Source of the DNA: Brevundimonas sp. UBA6550
GTDB taxonomy: Bacteria; Pseudomonadota; Alphaproteobacteria; Caulobacterales; Caulobacteraceae
Assembly (NCBI RefSeq): GCF_002434505.1
Contig: NZ_DJKE01000001.1
Coordinates: forward strand, 310,001 to 374,000
DNA: 64,000 nucleotides
Direction of reading: 5' to 3'
Under the pieces are notes generated by a model that was given only the letters and a program-made list of their open reading frames with translations, was not told where the DNA came from and did no database searches. Numbering within the stretch: the stretch's first letter is position 1; every line of letters begins with the position of its first letter. Of the stretch, positions 10,628 to 18,414 are shown one piece after another. The translations under genes were made by a program, and so were the position numbers.

Positions 10628-11626
10628 TTACTGGGCGGCCGGCGCGGCGGGCGCCGCGGCGGGAACGGGTTGGGCGCCGGGAGCGCCGGCGGGAGCGGCG
10701 GCCGCTTCCGGGGTCGCGGCGGCGGGCGTCTCGGCGGGCGCGGCAGGCGCGGCGGCGGTCGGCGCGGGCTCGGCGGCCTTGGGCGTCATAGAGCCGCCCT
10801 TGGAGGCCAGCCACTGTTCGAACTGGGCCTGGGTCACGACCCGGATCTCGATGGGCATGAAGGCGTGATCGACGCCGCACAGCTCGGAGCATTGGCCGTA
10901 GAAGACGCCGGTGCGCTCGGCCTTGAACCAGGTGGTGTTGATCCGGCCGGGCACCGCGTCGGTCTTCAGACCGAAGGCCGGCAGGGCGACGGCGTGGATC
11001 ACGTCCGAGGCGGTGATGACCAGCTGGACCGTCTTGCCGACCGGCACGACCATCGGTTCGGTCGCCGCCAGGCGATAGGGCACGCCCCGCGCCTTGGCCT
11101 CGTCCTCGGGCAGCATGTTGGAGATGTATTCCGCCACGCCCTGGTCGGGGTATTCATAGGCCCAGTTCCACTGGTTGCCCGTGACCTTCACCGTCAGGTC
11201 CGGCTTGGGCATGTCGTGATAGGCGAACAGCAGCCGGAACGAGAACAGGGAAATGCCCGCCAAGATCAGGACCGGCATGACCGTCCAGATGATCTCGATG
11301 GTGGTGTTGTGGCTCCAGCGCGCCGGCGTCGGATTTGCCTTCTTGTTGTAGCGGAAGACGATCCAGGCCAGCAGGCCCAGCACCAACAGGGTGATGGCGG
11401 TGATGACGACCAGCAGCCCGTTGTGGAAGGCGATGGCGTCATGCTTCAGCGGCGAGGCCGCGGGCTGCAGGTCGATGCCCCCCGGCGTCGGCTGTCCCAT
11501 CAGATCCTGCGCCCAGGTCGGCGCGGCGGCGAACACCGCCAATCCGGCGCCTAGAACGATGGAGGCCGCAGTCTCCCCCAGCGTCCTCCGGGCTCGCTTG
11601 CCCATCCCCATCGGAGTCTTCCCCAT
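10628..11626 (-). CDS. ctaC: Cytochrome c oxidase subunit II
   Basis: The 332-residue protein has a signal peptide (cleavage near TWAQ, residue 40), two membrane helices (about 68-92 and 108-130) and a periplasmic CuA domain. The CuA ligands are in CSELCGVDHAFMP at about residues 245-257, and the aromatic electron entry NQWNWAYEYP is present. No heme c motif follows, so this is the plain form. The last 55 residues are an Ala/Pro-rich low-complexity tail. Start at 11626 or at an ATG at 11611, which has a better ribosome site (GGGGAAG). First gene of the operon. Confidence 0.95.
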   Translation of the reverse strand: MGKTPMGMGKRARRTLGETAASIVLGAGLAVFAAAPTWAQDLMGQPTPGGIDLQPAASPLKHDAIAFHNGLLVVITAITLLVLGLLAWIVFRYNKKANPTPARWSHNTTIEIIWTVMPVLILAGISLFSFRLLFAYHDMPKPDLTVKVTGNQWNWAYEYPDQGVAEYISNMLPEDEAKARGVPYRLAATEPMVVPVGKTVQLVITASDVIHAVALPAFGLKTDAVPGRINTTWFKAERTGVFYGQCSELCGVDHAFMPIEIRVVTQAQFEQWLASKGGSMTPKAAEPAPTAAAPAAPAETPAAATPEAAAAPAGAPGAQPVPAAAPAAPAAQ

Positions 11627-11646
11627 TAAACCGTTCTACAGCAGAC

Positions 11647-11667
11647 ACTTGCGAATGGCTCGCAAGT
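11647..11667. promoter_or_regulatory. Perfect palindrome upstream of ctaC
   Basis: ACTTGCGA (11647-11654) and TCGCAAGT (11660-11667) form an 8-bp perfect inverted repeat with a 5-nt spacer, 20 bp upstream of the ctaC ATG. A second imperfectly spaced pair, GGCGATC (11695-11701) and GATCGCC (11716-11722), lies further upstream. Size and position suit a repressor or dimeric regulator operator, or a 5'-UTR hairpin. It does not match the FNR/FixK consensus. Nothing else was seen in 11627-11877 apart from the RBS of the next gene. Confidence 0.4.
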
Positions 11668-11877
11668 AATCACACTGGCGCGATTCCCACGCCCGGCGAT
11701 CTTTTTGACCTATCGGATCGCCTTCGGCTTGCCAAGCGATCAACGCAGGCGCCGCCGCAAAGCCGCCAAAGATCGGCCATCCGGCGCACTCGATTAAATC
11801 GGTGTCATGTTTCGACAGCTACCTTGCACCGCCAGATACCTTGCCGTAATCAATCCCTGCACACAGGAGAGATCGCG

Positions 11878-12222
11878 GTGCCTGAAACCATCGAGATACA
11901 GTTGAAGAAAGGGGTGCTGGGCCTATGCGTCCTGGCGCTTCTGAGCCGGGCGGACAGCTACGCCTACGAGATCGCCAGCCGCCTGTCGGACGCGATCGAC
12001 ATGGGCGAAGGCACCATCTACCCCTTGATGCGGCGGATGCAGTCGGAGGGCCAGGTCGAGACATATCTGGTCGAATCCTCCGCCGGTCCCTCGCGCAAAT
12101 ACTATCGCCTGACCGAGGCGGGTCGCGCGGCCCTGGCCGCCCAGACCGCCGAATGGTCCGCCTTCACCAAGGCCGTCGACGCCATCGTGGCGAACGACGC
12201 CGATCAGGGAGCCGCCCAATGA
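11878..12222 (+). CDS. PadR-family transcriptional regulator, GTG start
   Basis: The 114-residue protein is a winged-helix PadR domain: LKKGVLGLCVLALLSRADSYAYEI, then GEGTIYPLMRRMQSEG as recognition helix and YYRLTEAGRAAL as wing. PadR proteins usually repress neighbouring genes and respond to ligands or membrane stress. The GTG at 11878 has AGGAGA seven bases upstream; a TTG further up (11824) has no such site. The stop overlaps the next ATG (ATGA), so it is coupled to the HAAS membrane protein that follows, a common pairing. Confidence 0.88.
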   Translation: MPETIEIQLKKGVLGLCVLALLSRADSYAYEIASRLSDAIDMGEGTIYPLMRRMQSEGQVETYLVESSAGPSRKYYRLTEAGRAALAAQTAEWSAFTKAVDAIVANDADQGAAQ

Positions 12223-12818
12223 CGCGCGCCGATTTCATCAACCGCCTGAAGGACGGGCTGGTCGGCCTGCCGACCACCACGGCCAACGACATCGTCGCCG
12301 ACTACCAGGCCCATTTCGACGACGGCCTCGCCGCCGGCCGCACCGAGGCCGAGGTCGCCGAAGCCCTGGGCGATCCGGTCCGCCTGGCCCGCGAGCTGAA
12401 GGCCGAGGCCGGCATCCAGCGCTGGCATCAGGAAAAGAACCCGTCCGCCGCCGCCGGCGCCGTCTTCGCGGTGCTGGGCCTGGGCGCCCTGGACATCCTG
12501 ATCCTGCTGCCTCTGCTGATGGGGGTGGTCGGGACGGTGTTCGGCTTCTTCATCGCCGCCATCGGTCTGTTCGTCGCGGGCGGGGTGATCATGGTCGCCG
12601 GGCCCTTCGCCGGCTTCCCCGGCGGGCCGTTCGCGGCCATCCTGATGGGGCTGGGCCTGATGGCCGGATCGGTCTTCATCGGCGCCCTGCTGGCCATCTT
12701 CACCATCTGGCTGGTCAACGGCGTCGTCTGGTTCGCCCGCCTGCACTATCGCCTGCTCAAGCCCGCGCTTGAGCCCACCCCTGCTCAATCCACGCCTGTT
12801 TCGGGAGCTTCGGCATGA
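12219..12818 (+). CDS. DUF1700/HAAS-domain membrane protein
   Basis: The 199-residue protein begins with a helical HAAS-type domain (FINRLKDGLVGLP, then DYQAHFDDGLAAGRTEAEVAEALGDPVRLA). Three to four hydrophobic segments follow, rich in Gly and Ala. HAAS (DUF1700) proteins typically follow a PadR gene and are proposed to couple an envelope signal to PadR or to the next gene product. It overlaps the genes on both sides by 4 nt (ATGA at 12219 and at 12815), so the three are translated as a unit. Substrate or signal is unknown. Confidence 0.8.
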   Translation: MTRADFINRLKDGLVGLPTTTANDIVADYQAHFDDGLAAGRTEAEVAEALGDPVRLARELKAEAGIQRWHQEKNPSAAAGAVFAVLGLGALDILILLPLLMGVVGTVFGFFIAAIGLFVAGGVIMVAGPFAGFPGGPFAAILMGLGLMAGSVFIGALLAIFTIWLVNGVVWFARLHYRLLKPALEPTPAQSTPVSGASA

Positions 12819-13597
12819 TCCGCACCCTGTTCATCATCGCCGGCGCCGCCCTGGTGCTGTGCCTTGTCACCGTGGGCGGCGCCCTTGCCATCGGCGGCCA
12901 CGACCTGCAGCGCCACGGCTGGGCCTGGACCTTCAAGGACGATGACGGCGAGACCGTCCGCTTCGAGCGGGTAAAAGGCGGCGGGACCGACGACATGGGC
13001 CCCTTCACCACCCGCACCCTGGCCTGGACGGGCGGCGAGACCCTGAGCGTCGATTCCAGCGTCGACGTCGAATACATCCAGGGCGACGCCAACTCCGTCG
13101 TCGTCACCGGACCCAAGGCCCTGGCCGACCGGGTGCAGATCGAGGACGGCCGCATTCGCCTGAGCGACGGTGACGAACGGGTCGTCTTCGGCTGGAACAG
13201 CGGAAACTTCTCGGCCCGGTCCGAACGCGACGAACTGAAAGTGGTCGTCACCGCCCCCACCGTGCGCCGCTTCGTCTCCAACGGTTCGGGCGACCTGACC
13301 ATCGCCGGTTTCGACCAGCCGTCCCTGGCGCTGGACGTCTCGGGTTCGGCGGACGTCACGGCGACCGGCCGGATCCAGACCCTTGACCTCAGCATCAAGG
13401 GATCGGGCGACGCCGATCTCAGCGGCCTGGCGACCACCGACGCCAAGGTGGACATCTCGGGCTCCGGCAGCGCCAACATCGCCGCCACGGGCAAGGTGGA
13501 CGTCGAGATCAACGGCTCGGGCGACGTCACCCTGTCCGGCCGCCCCGCCAAGCTGAACAGCAGCGTGTCTGGCTCTGGCCAGGTCAACCAGGAGTGA
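12815..13597 (+). CDS. GIN-domain (DUF2807/DUF4097-like) exported beta-repeat protein
   Basis: The 260-residue protein has an N-terminal signal/anchor (IIAGAALVLCLVTVGGALAI) and a repetitive C-terminal half. It contains repeated GSGD, GSAD and SGSGS turns at roughly 20-residue intervals (SNGSGDLTI, VSGSADVTA, IKGSGDADL, ISGSGSANI, INGSGDVTL, VSGSGQVNQ), as in single-stranded beta-helix GIN domains. Such proteins sit with PadR/HAAS genes and are thought to act in the envelope. It ends just before a strong terminator, closing the operon. Confidence 0.8.
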   Translation: MIRTLFIIAGAALVLCLVTVGGALAIGGHDLQRHGWAWTFKDDDGETVRFERVKGGGTDDMGPFTTRTLAWTGGETLSVDSSVDVEYIQGDANSVVVTGPKALADRVQIEDGRIRLSDGDERVVFGWNSGNFSARSERDELKVVVTAPTVRRFVSNGSGDLTIAGFDQPSLALDVSGSADVTATGRIQTLDLSIKGSGDADLSGLATTDAKVDISGSGSANIAATGKVDVEINGSGDVTLSGRPAKLNSSVSGSGQVNQE

Positions 13598-13621
13598 TCG
13601 ACGCAAAAGCGTCGAACGGTC

Positions 13622-13653
13622 AGGGGGCTGGTCCGACCAGCCCCCTTTCTTTT
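13622..13653 (+). terminator. Rho-independent terminator of the padR operon
   Basis: An 11-bp stem (13622-13632 with 13636-13646) with a CCG loop is followed by a T-rich run (TTTCTTTT, 13646-13653). It lies 24 nt after the GIN-domain gene stop. Confidence 0.88.
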
Positions 13654-13711
13654 GACGCCCGACCGACCCTTGCGCCTTCACCCCCCGGTCCAGAACCGCT
13701 AAGTCGTCGCC

Positions 13712-14743
13712 ATGACCTCCGCCCCCCTTCCCGACGCCGGCGCCAACTGGGTGGATCGCCATGCGCCGGAGGGGCTGAAACCCTGGCTGAAGCTGGGGCG
13801 GTTCGACCGGCCCATCGGCATCTGGCTGTTGCTGCTGCCCGGCTGGCAGGGGATCGCCCTGGCCTTGGCCCAGTATCGGCAGGCGCCCGGTCTCTATGAT
13901 CTGTGGCTGTTCGTCGGCTTCGCGATCGGCGCCTGTCTGATGCGGGCGGCGGGCTGCGCCTTCAATGACATCGTGGACCGGGATTTCGACGCCAAGGTCG
14001 CCCGCACCGCCCAGCGCCCCATTCCGTCAGGCCGGATCAGCGTCAAACAGGCCTGGGCCTTCGTCGTGGCGTGCAGCCTGGTCAGCCTGATGATCCTGCT
14101 GACCCTGCCGACCGTCGCCATCCTGCTGGGGGTCGGGTCGCTGGCTCTGGTCGCGGCCTATCCCTTCATGAAGCGGATCACCTGGTGGCCCCAGGCCTGG
14201 CTGGGCCTGACCTTCAACTGGGGCGCCCTGATGGGGTTCGCCGCCGCCCTGCCGCTGGCGGCCGCGGCGTTGCTTCTGCCCGCCGACATCGCGGGCGAGT
14301 TCCGCCCCTTCCTGTGGTCCCCCGCCGGCGACAGCGGCCATGCCGTCGCCCTGGTCTGGCAGGCCTATGTCCCCGCCGTCCTGCTGTGGTTCGGCGGCGT
14401 CTTCTGGACCCTGGGCTACGACACCATCTACGCCCTTCAGGACATAGAGGACGACGCCATGATCGGGGTGAAGTCCTCGGCGCGGCGCCTGGCCTCGGCC
14501 GTGCGGCCCGGCGTCGCCGTCTTCTATGGTCTGGCGGTCGTCCTGGCCGGCGCGGCCGGGGCGGCCGGGGGGCTGGGGGCCGTCTTCTGGATCGGCCTGG
14601 TCGCCTACGCCGTCCATCTGGCGCGCCAGGTCGTCCGCCTGAACCCCGACGATGGCGCGCACGCGCTGAAACTGTTCAAGTCGAACCGCGAGGCCGGCCT
14701 TATCCTGCTGGCCGCCATCGCCCTCGGATTCATCACGCTGTGA
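13712..14743 (+). CDS. ubiA: 4-hydroxybenzoate polyprenyltransferase
   Basis: The 343-residue UbiA-family membrane protein carries both Asp-rich prenyl-diphosphate motifs: NDIVDRDFDAKVARTAQRP (first, about residues 84-102) and DTIYALQDIEDDAMIGVKS (second). Segments between them are hydrophobic helices. It attaches the polyprenyl chain to 4-hydroxybenzoate, the first membrane step of ubiquinone synthesis. ATG at 13712. The 40-residue N-terminal stretch matches the alphaproteobacterial form. A lipoprotein gene follows after 11 bp. Confidence 0.93.
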   Translation: MTSAPLPDAGANWVDRHAPEGLKPWLKLGRFDRPIGIWLLLLPGWQGIALALAQYRQAPGLYDLWLFVGFAIGACLMRAAGCAFNDIVDRDFDAKVARTAQRPIPSGRISVKQAWAFVVACSLVSLMILLTLPTVAILLGVGSLALVAAYPFMKRITWWPQAWLGLTFNWGALMGFAAALPLAAAALLLPADIAGEFRPFLWSPAGDSGHAVALVWQAYVPAVLLWFGGVFWTLGYDTIYALQDIEDDAMIGVKSSARRLASAVRPGVAVFYGLAVVLAGAAGAAGGLGAVFWIGLVAYAVHLARQVVRLNPDDGAHALKLFKSNREAGLILLAAIALGFITL

Positions 14744-14754
14744 AGGAAACGCTC

Positions 14755-15576
14755 ATGACCTCCGCCCCCCGCATCCTGCTGCTGTCCGTCGCCGTCGCTG
14801 CGACCCTGGCTGCCTGCCAGCGTCGCGAGGAAAAGGCCCCCGCCCCCAAGGCCGCGCCGGCCCCAGCCGTCGCCGCCGACACCACGCCGGTCGGCTATGA
14901 GAGCAAGACCCCCTATGCCGATGTCAAACTGACCCTGCCCCAGACGGTCAAGGCCACGCCCGCCCTGCACGCCGCCCTCTATGCCGACATGGTGCGCGAC
15001 CTGAAGCAGTTCGAGGAGGGCGCCCAGGCCGACCTCACCGAGGCCGGCGGCGGCTCCAACCCCTATGAAAAGTCCATCGCCTTCGCCCCCGGCGCCGAGA
15101 CCGCCAAACTGGTCAGCCTGGCCCGCACCGATTTCGAGTTCACGGGCGGCGCCCACCCCAACACCAGCTTCGCCTCGGTGATCTGGGACAAGACGACCAA
15201 CAAGCGCCTGGGCTTCGCCGATCTGTTCCGCCCCGGCGCCGATCTGGCCGTGCTGGACAAGGCCCTGTGCGCCGCCGCCAACGCCGCCAAACAGGCCCGC
15301 TCTCCGGGATCGGAGGCCGCGACCCTGGACGGCAAGATGTGGACCTGCCCCAAGGCCGTCTCCACCCCCTTCTTCCTGACGCCCGGCTCGACGCCCGGCA
15401 AGGCGGGGGGCGTGACCTTCCTGATGGGGCCGTATCAGATCGGCCCCTATTCGGACGGCCCCTACTGGATCGCCCTGCCTCAAAGCGCCTTCCGCGCCCT
15501 TGTGAACCCCGCCTACGCCGACCAGTTCGACGGCGCCCCGGTCAAGGCCGGCGACGTGACGCCGAAGAACGGCTGA
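14755..15576 (+). CDS. DUF3298/DUF4163-type lipoprotein (RsiV-like domain)
   Basis: The 273-residue protein has a lipoprotein signal with lipobox LAAC at residues 17-20 (Cys20), so it is lipid-anchored. A Pro/Ala linker follows. The body has the DUF4163/DUF3298 pattern: DFEFTGGAHPNTSFASVIWD, GFADLFRPG, and YQIGPYSDGPYWIALP. The DUF3298 domain resembles the lysozyme-binding part of RsiV, but no anti-sigma helix is present, so role is unknown. RBS GAAGGA at 14743-14748. Same strand as ubiA, 11 bp after it. Confidence 0.8.
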   Translation: MTSAPRILLLSVAVAATLAACQRREEKAPAPKAAPAPAVAADTTPVGYESKTPYADVKLTLPQTVKATPALHAALYADMVRDLKQFEEGAQADLTEAGGGSNPYEKSIAFAPGAETAKLVSLARTDFEFTGGAHPNTSFASVIWDKTTNKRLGFADLFRPGADLAVLDKALCAAANAAKQARSPGSEAATLDGKMWTCPKAVSTPFFLTPGSTPGKAGGVTFLMGPYQIGPYSDGPYWIALPQSAFRALVNPAYADQFDGAPVKAGDVTPKNG

Positions 15577-15585
15577 CGCTCAGAA

Positions 15586-15740
15586 ATCCTCCCCCGCCTG
15601 CGGGGGAGGGGGACCCCGAAGGGGTGGAGGGGGCGGGCGCCGCACCAGCGTCACCCCAGCCACCGGGACCGTTTCCGCCCCCTCCACCCCGCTTTGCGCG
15701 GTCCCCCTCCCCCGTTTCGCTACGCTGCTCGGGGGAGGAT
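15586..15740. repeat. Palindromic intergenic element, family A copy 1 (155 bp)
   Basis: The ends are inverted: ATCCTCCCCCG (15586-15596) and CGGGGGAGGAT (15730-15740). An internal pair follows: CCCCGAAGGGGTGGAGGGGGCGG against CCGCCCCCTCCACCCCGC. No ORF is evident. Two further copies of nearly the same length are at 42556-42710 and 56607-56760. It fills the gap between two convergent genes and may also end transcription. Confidence 0.8.
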
Positions 15741-15745
15741 CGGCG

Positions 15746-16702
15746 TCACCTCGCCAAGAACGCATCCACCAGTTCGGCGAACCGCGCCGGCTGATCGGTC
15801 ATGATGAAATGCCGCGATCCATCCACGCGGATCAGCGTCACCCCCGGCAGGGCCGCATACTCCCGCCCCCACATCCCGTCGGCCATCGCCCCCGGCGCCC
15901 CGCCGTCCGCATCGGCGGCATAGAGGGCCGTCACGGGCGTCGTCATGGCCGCAAGGCCCGGCCGCGCATCGGTGGTCATCACATCCTTCATGGCCGAGGC
16001 GACGGCGTGTCGGTCGCTGGCCATCGACCAGGCGACGATGCGCCTCTGTTCTTCAGGCGTTCGCGACAGGGCCTTCGCCGTCGCCTCCTGCTGGGTGCGG
16101 AAGGCGGCCTCGTCGGCGCCCAGGATCATGGCGGCCGCCTGGTCCGCGAACGGCCTGGCGCTCTCGGCCGTCGCGGTCGGGCCGAACAGGGCGCTGTAGA
16201 AGGGCAGGGAATCCACCGTCATCACCCGCCCGACCAGGCCCGGTTGCTGCTGCGCCAGCAACAGGCCGCTCAAGCCGCCCATCGAATGGCCGATCACCGC
16301 CGGCCGGTTCAGCCCCGCCTCACGGATATAGCGGGCCAGTTCCTCGACCTCCGGCTGGACGAAGGCGCCGTCGCCATGCGTCCAGGCCTCGCCCGCGAAC
16401 CCGGCCAACTGCACCAGATGCACCCGGTGCGTCGCCTTCAGCCGATCCGCCGTCGCCCGCCACACCTCGTGCGAGGAGGCCAGGCCGGGGATCAGGATCA
16501 CGTCCGGCCCCTGACCCACGACCTGGACCGACAGCCGGTCCGAGACGAAGGGCGCGGCGGCGACCGCAGGGGTTTGGGCCGGGGTTTGGGATTCGGCGCG
16601 CGCCGGTTCGTTGGCGACGCAGCAGGCGATGGCGACGCCGATCAGGACGGCGAGGCGTGCAGGCGGGCGCACGCCCCTGCAAGCGCGAGGGAGCTTCGTC
16701 AT
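15746..16702 (-). CDS. Alpha/beta hydrolase, exported
   Basis: The 318-residue protein has a signal peptide (basic start, helix LAVLIGVAIACCVANEPARA) and an alpha/beta-hydrolase body. The oxyanion motif GQGPDVILIPGLASS and nucleophile elbow GHSMGG (Ser) are present; Asp and His come from the late blocks ALYAADADGG and DGSRHFIMTD. It is likely a periplasmic esterase or lipase-like enzyme of unknown substrate. ATG at 16702 has GGAG six bases before it; a TTG at 16714 is less likely. Its upstream region shares a sequence block with the XRE operon promoter (see findings). Confidence 0.85.
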   Translation of the reverse strand: MTKLPRACRGVRPPARLAVLIGVAIACCVANEPARAESQTPAQTPAVAAAPFVSDRLSVQVVGQGPDVILIPGLASSHEVWRATADRLKATHRVHLVQLAGFAGEAWTHGDGAFVQPEVEELARYIREAGLNRPAVIGHSMGGLSGLLLAQQQPGLVGRVMTVDSLPFYSALFGPTATAESARPFADQAAAMILGADEAAFRTQQEATAKALSRTPEEQRRIVAWSMASDRHAVASAMKDVMTTDARPGLAAMTTPVTALYAADADGGAPGAMADGMWGREYAALPGVTLIRVDGSRHFIMTDQPARFAELVDAFLAR

Positions 16703-16708
16703 GGCAGT

Positions 16709-16743
16709 CTCCAATTGTAAGGTTATTCTGACTTTTCGTTCAG
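16709..16743 (-). promoter_or_regulatory. Putative operator upstream of the alpha/beta hydrolase
   Basis: The segment read on the plus strand at 16709-16732 matches 17351-17374 at 18 of 24 positions, including TTGTAAGG and CTGAC. It continues as CTGACTTTTCGTTCAG (16728-16743), a near-palindrome like 17397-17411. It overlaps the XRE gene stop codon. Common regulation is inferred. Confidence 0.4.
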
Positions 16744-16940
16744 CCCGCGTGCGGGTTCTCGAATATCTCTTCGACCGGCCGTTCGAAGGTCGCGGCGATG
16801 CGGTAGGCCAGGTCCAGCGAGGGGTCGTGCCGCTCGGTCTCCAGCGCGATCACCGCCTGGCGCGAGACGCCCAGCGCCTGGCCCAGCTGCTCCTGCGTCC
16901 ACCCACGCTCGACGCGCAGCAGTTTCAGACGGTTCTTCAT
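16740..16940 (-). CDS. XRE-family helix-turn-helix regulator (66 aa)
   Basis: The 66-residue protein is a single HTH_3 domain: RLKLLRVERGWTQEQLGQAL, then GVSRQAVIALETERHDPSLDLAYRIAATF, and a short tail (EEIFENPHAG). Small XRE proteins of this type usually sit beside a membrane protein gene and autoregulate. Here the partner is the overlapping upstream membrane gene (ATGA overlap at 16937-16940). ATG at 16940. Confidence 0.9.
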   Translation of the reverse strand: MKNRLKLLRVERGWTQEQLGQALGVSRQAVIALETERHDPSLDLAYRIAATFERPVEEIFENPHAG

Positions 16941-17344
16941 CGGCTGGTCTTTATGAAGGGCGAGACGACGCCGTACATGGCCCAGAACACCGGCACGATC
17001 AGCCAGGTCTGAACATGCGGCGCGCGGGCGAAACTCTCGCCAAAACCCCAGAAGGTTGCGATCGCCAGCGTCAAACCGGCCGCCACGATGAACTGTTTGG
17101 CGGTCACGCCGCGCACGAACTCGTCGCTCTCGCGCATCAGCGCCAGGGTCGCCCAGATCTGACCGATCACCGGCGCGGACAGCACCGCCGCCAGCCCCCA
17201 GGCCGCCGGCTTGCCCACGATCTCATCGAATGCTTCCGTCGTCATCATCGCCACGCAGATCGCGACATAGGGCGCGGTGAACGCCATCGTTCGGATCACA
17301 TAGCGCCGATGCGCGGGCGTTCCGGTCTTCCATGCGGTGAACAT
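16937..17344 (-). CDS. Four-helix membrane protein paired with the XRE regulator
   Basis: The 135-residue protein starts at ATG 17344 after an excellent RBS (AGGAGGTG). It has four hydrophobic helices (about 25-45, 50-75, 85-105 and 112-130). Between helices two and three it carries MRESDEFVRGV, a motif also seen in small membrane partners of XRE regulators. A longer in-frame start at 17383 has no ribosome site. I do not recognise a named family; function unknown. It is the first gene of the two-gene operon. Confidence 0.75.
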   Translation of the reverse strand: MFTAWKTGTPAHRRYVIRTMAFTAPYVAICVAMMTTEAFDEIVGKPAAWGLAAVLSAPVIGQIWATLALMRESDEFVRGVTAKQFIVAAGLTLAIATFWGFGESFARAPHVQTWLIVPVFWAMYGVVSPFIKTSR

Positions 17345-17350
17345 CTGCAC

Positions 17351-17412
17351 CTCCTGTTGTAAGGCCAACCTGACATCGACCACATGTCATGTCAACCTGA
17401 CTTTTTGTCAGG
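17351..17412 (-). promoter_or_regulatory. Putative autoregulatory operator of the XRE operon
   Basis: Within this region CCTGAC (17396-17401) and GTCAGG (17407-17412) form a 6-bp palindrome around TTTTT. The block AACCTGAC occurs twice (17367-17374 and 17394-17401), and TTGTAAGG lies next to the RBS. Read on the minus strand, TTGACA at 17390-17395 fits a -35 box, without a clear -10. Confidence 0.45.
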
Positions 17413-17469
17413 ACAGCCCAACATTCACCCATCGCTTCTCCAGACCCGCCGATGGCGTTAGGATGCGCC

Positions 17470-18414
17470 ATGCCCGCCGCCCCGCGCATCGCCCCGTCGG
17501 TTCTGTTCACGTCTCAGGAATGGGCGCCCTTCCAGACACGTTCGGCCTGGGCCGGCCCGCTGCTGGTCGTGCATTGCTGGGTGGTGATCGCCCTGGCCGT
17601 GGCGGCGGGCGTCGCCCTGCCCTGGCTGATCCCGCTGTGCGTCATGATCGTCGGGACCCGCCAGTTGGGCCTGGCCATACTGATGCACGAGGCGGCGCAC
17701 GGTGGTCTGTCCAAATCGCCCCGCCTGAACGATTTTCTGGGCCATTGGCTGTGCGCTGTGCCCATCGGCGCATCCTTGGCGGCCTATCGCCCCTATCACC
17801 TGACCCATCACCGCTTCGCCCAGCAGGCTGAGGATCCCGACCTGATGCTGTCGGCGCCCTTCCCCGTCAGCCCGGCCTCCTTGCGGCGCAAGCTGATCCG
17901 CGACCTGACGGGCCAGACCTTCTTCAAGCAGCGGGTGCTGCTGCCGCTGGCGCAGCGTCGTGAGACCCGGCCCGCGGGGGCGACCCATGATTACGAGGCC
18001 GTCGTGACGGGCCGGTCCATCCTGCCCTTCCTGATCTTCAACGCCGTTCTGCTGGCGGGCTTCGTCGCGGCGGGGCTCTGGTGGGCCTTCTTCGTCCTGT
18101 GGCTGCTGCCGATGGCGACCTGGTTTCCGATGGTGACGCGGCTGAGGAACATCGCCGAACACGCCTGCGTCGAGGGCTCGGCCGTCGATCCCTTCCGCGC
18201 CGCCCGCACCACCCGCGCCGCCTGGTGGGAGCGCGCCTTCATCGCCCCCTACTGGGTCAACTTCCACGCCGAACATCATCTGTTCATGCATGTGCCCTGC
18301 TGGAAGCTGCCCGCCCTGCACCGCGCCATTCACGCCAGACCCCAGGCCCAGGCGATGGAGGTCTCGCCGGGCTATCTGGACGTGATCCGAACCGCGACCC
18401 GCCGCCCCGCATGA
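17470..18414 (+). CDS. Membrane fatty acid desaturase
   Basis: The 314-residue protein shows the three His boxes of diiron membrane desaturases: HEAAH (residues about 76-80), HLTHH (about 111-115) and HAEHH (about 268-272), plus a His in HACVEG. Four to six hydrophobic helices separate them. Substrate (acyl chain, carotenoid or sphingolipid) cannot be read from sequence. Of two in-frame ATGs, 17470 has GGAT upstream at good spacing; 17452 does not. The stop overlaps the methyltransferase start (ATGA), so the two genes are coupled. Confidence 0.87.
   Translation: MPAAPRIAPSVLFTSQEWAPFQTRSAWAGPLLVVHCWVVIALAVAAGVALPWLIPLCVMIVGTRQLGLAILMHEAAHGGLSKSPRLNDFLGHWLCAVPIGASLAAYRPYHLTHHRFAQQAEDPDLMLSAPFPVSPASLRRKLIRDLTGQTFFKQRVLLPLAQRRETRPAGATHDYEAVVTGRSILPFLIFNAVLLAGFVAAGLWWAFFVLWLLPMATWFPMVTRLRNIAEHACVEGSAVDPFRAARTTRAAWWERAFIAPYWVNFHAEHHLFMHVPCWKLPALHRAIHARPQAQAMEVSPGYLDVIRTATRRPA

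Noticed and set aside
11725..11745. FNR/FixK box upstream of ctaC (TTGCCAAGCGATCAA)
   Set aside because: Spacing and left half do not fit TTGAT-N4-ATCAA.
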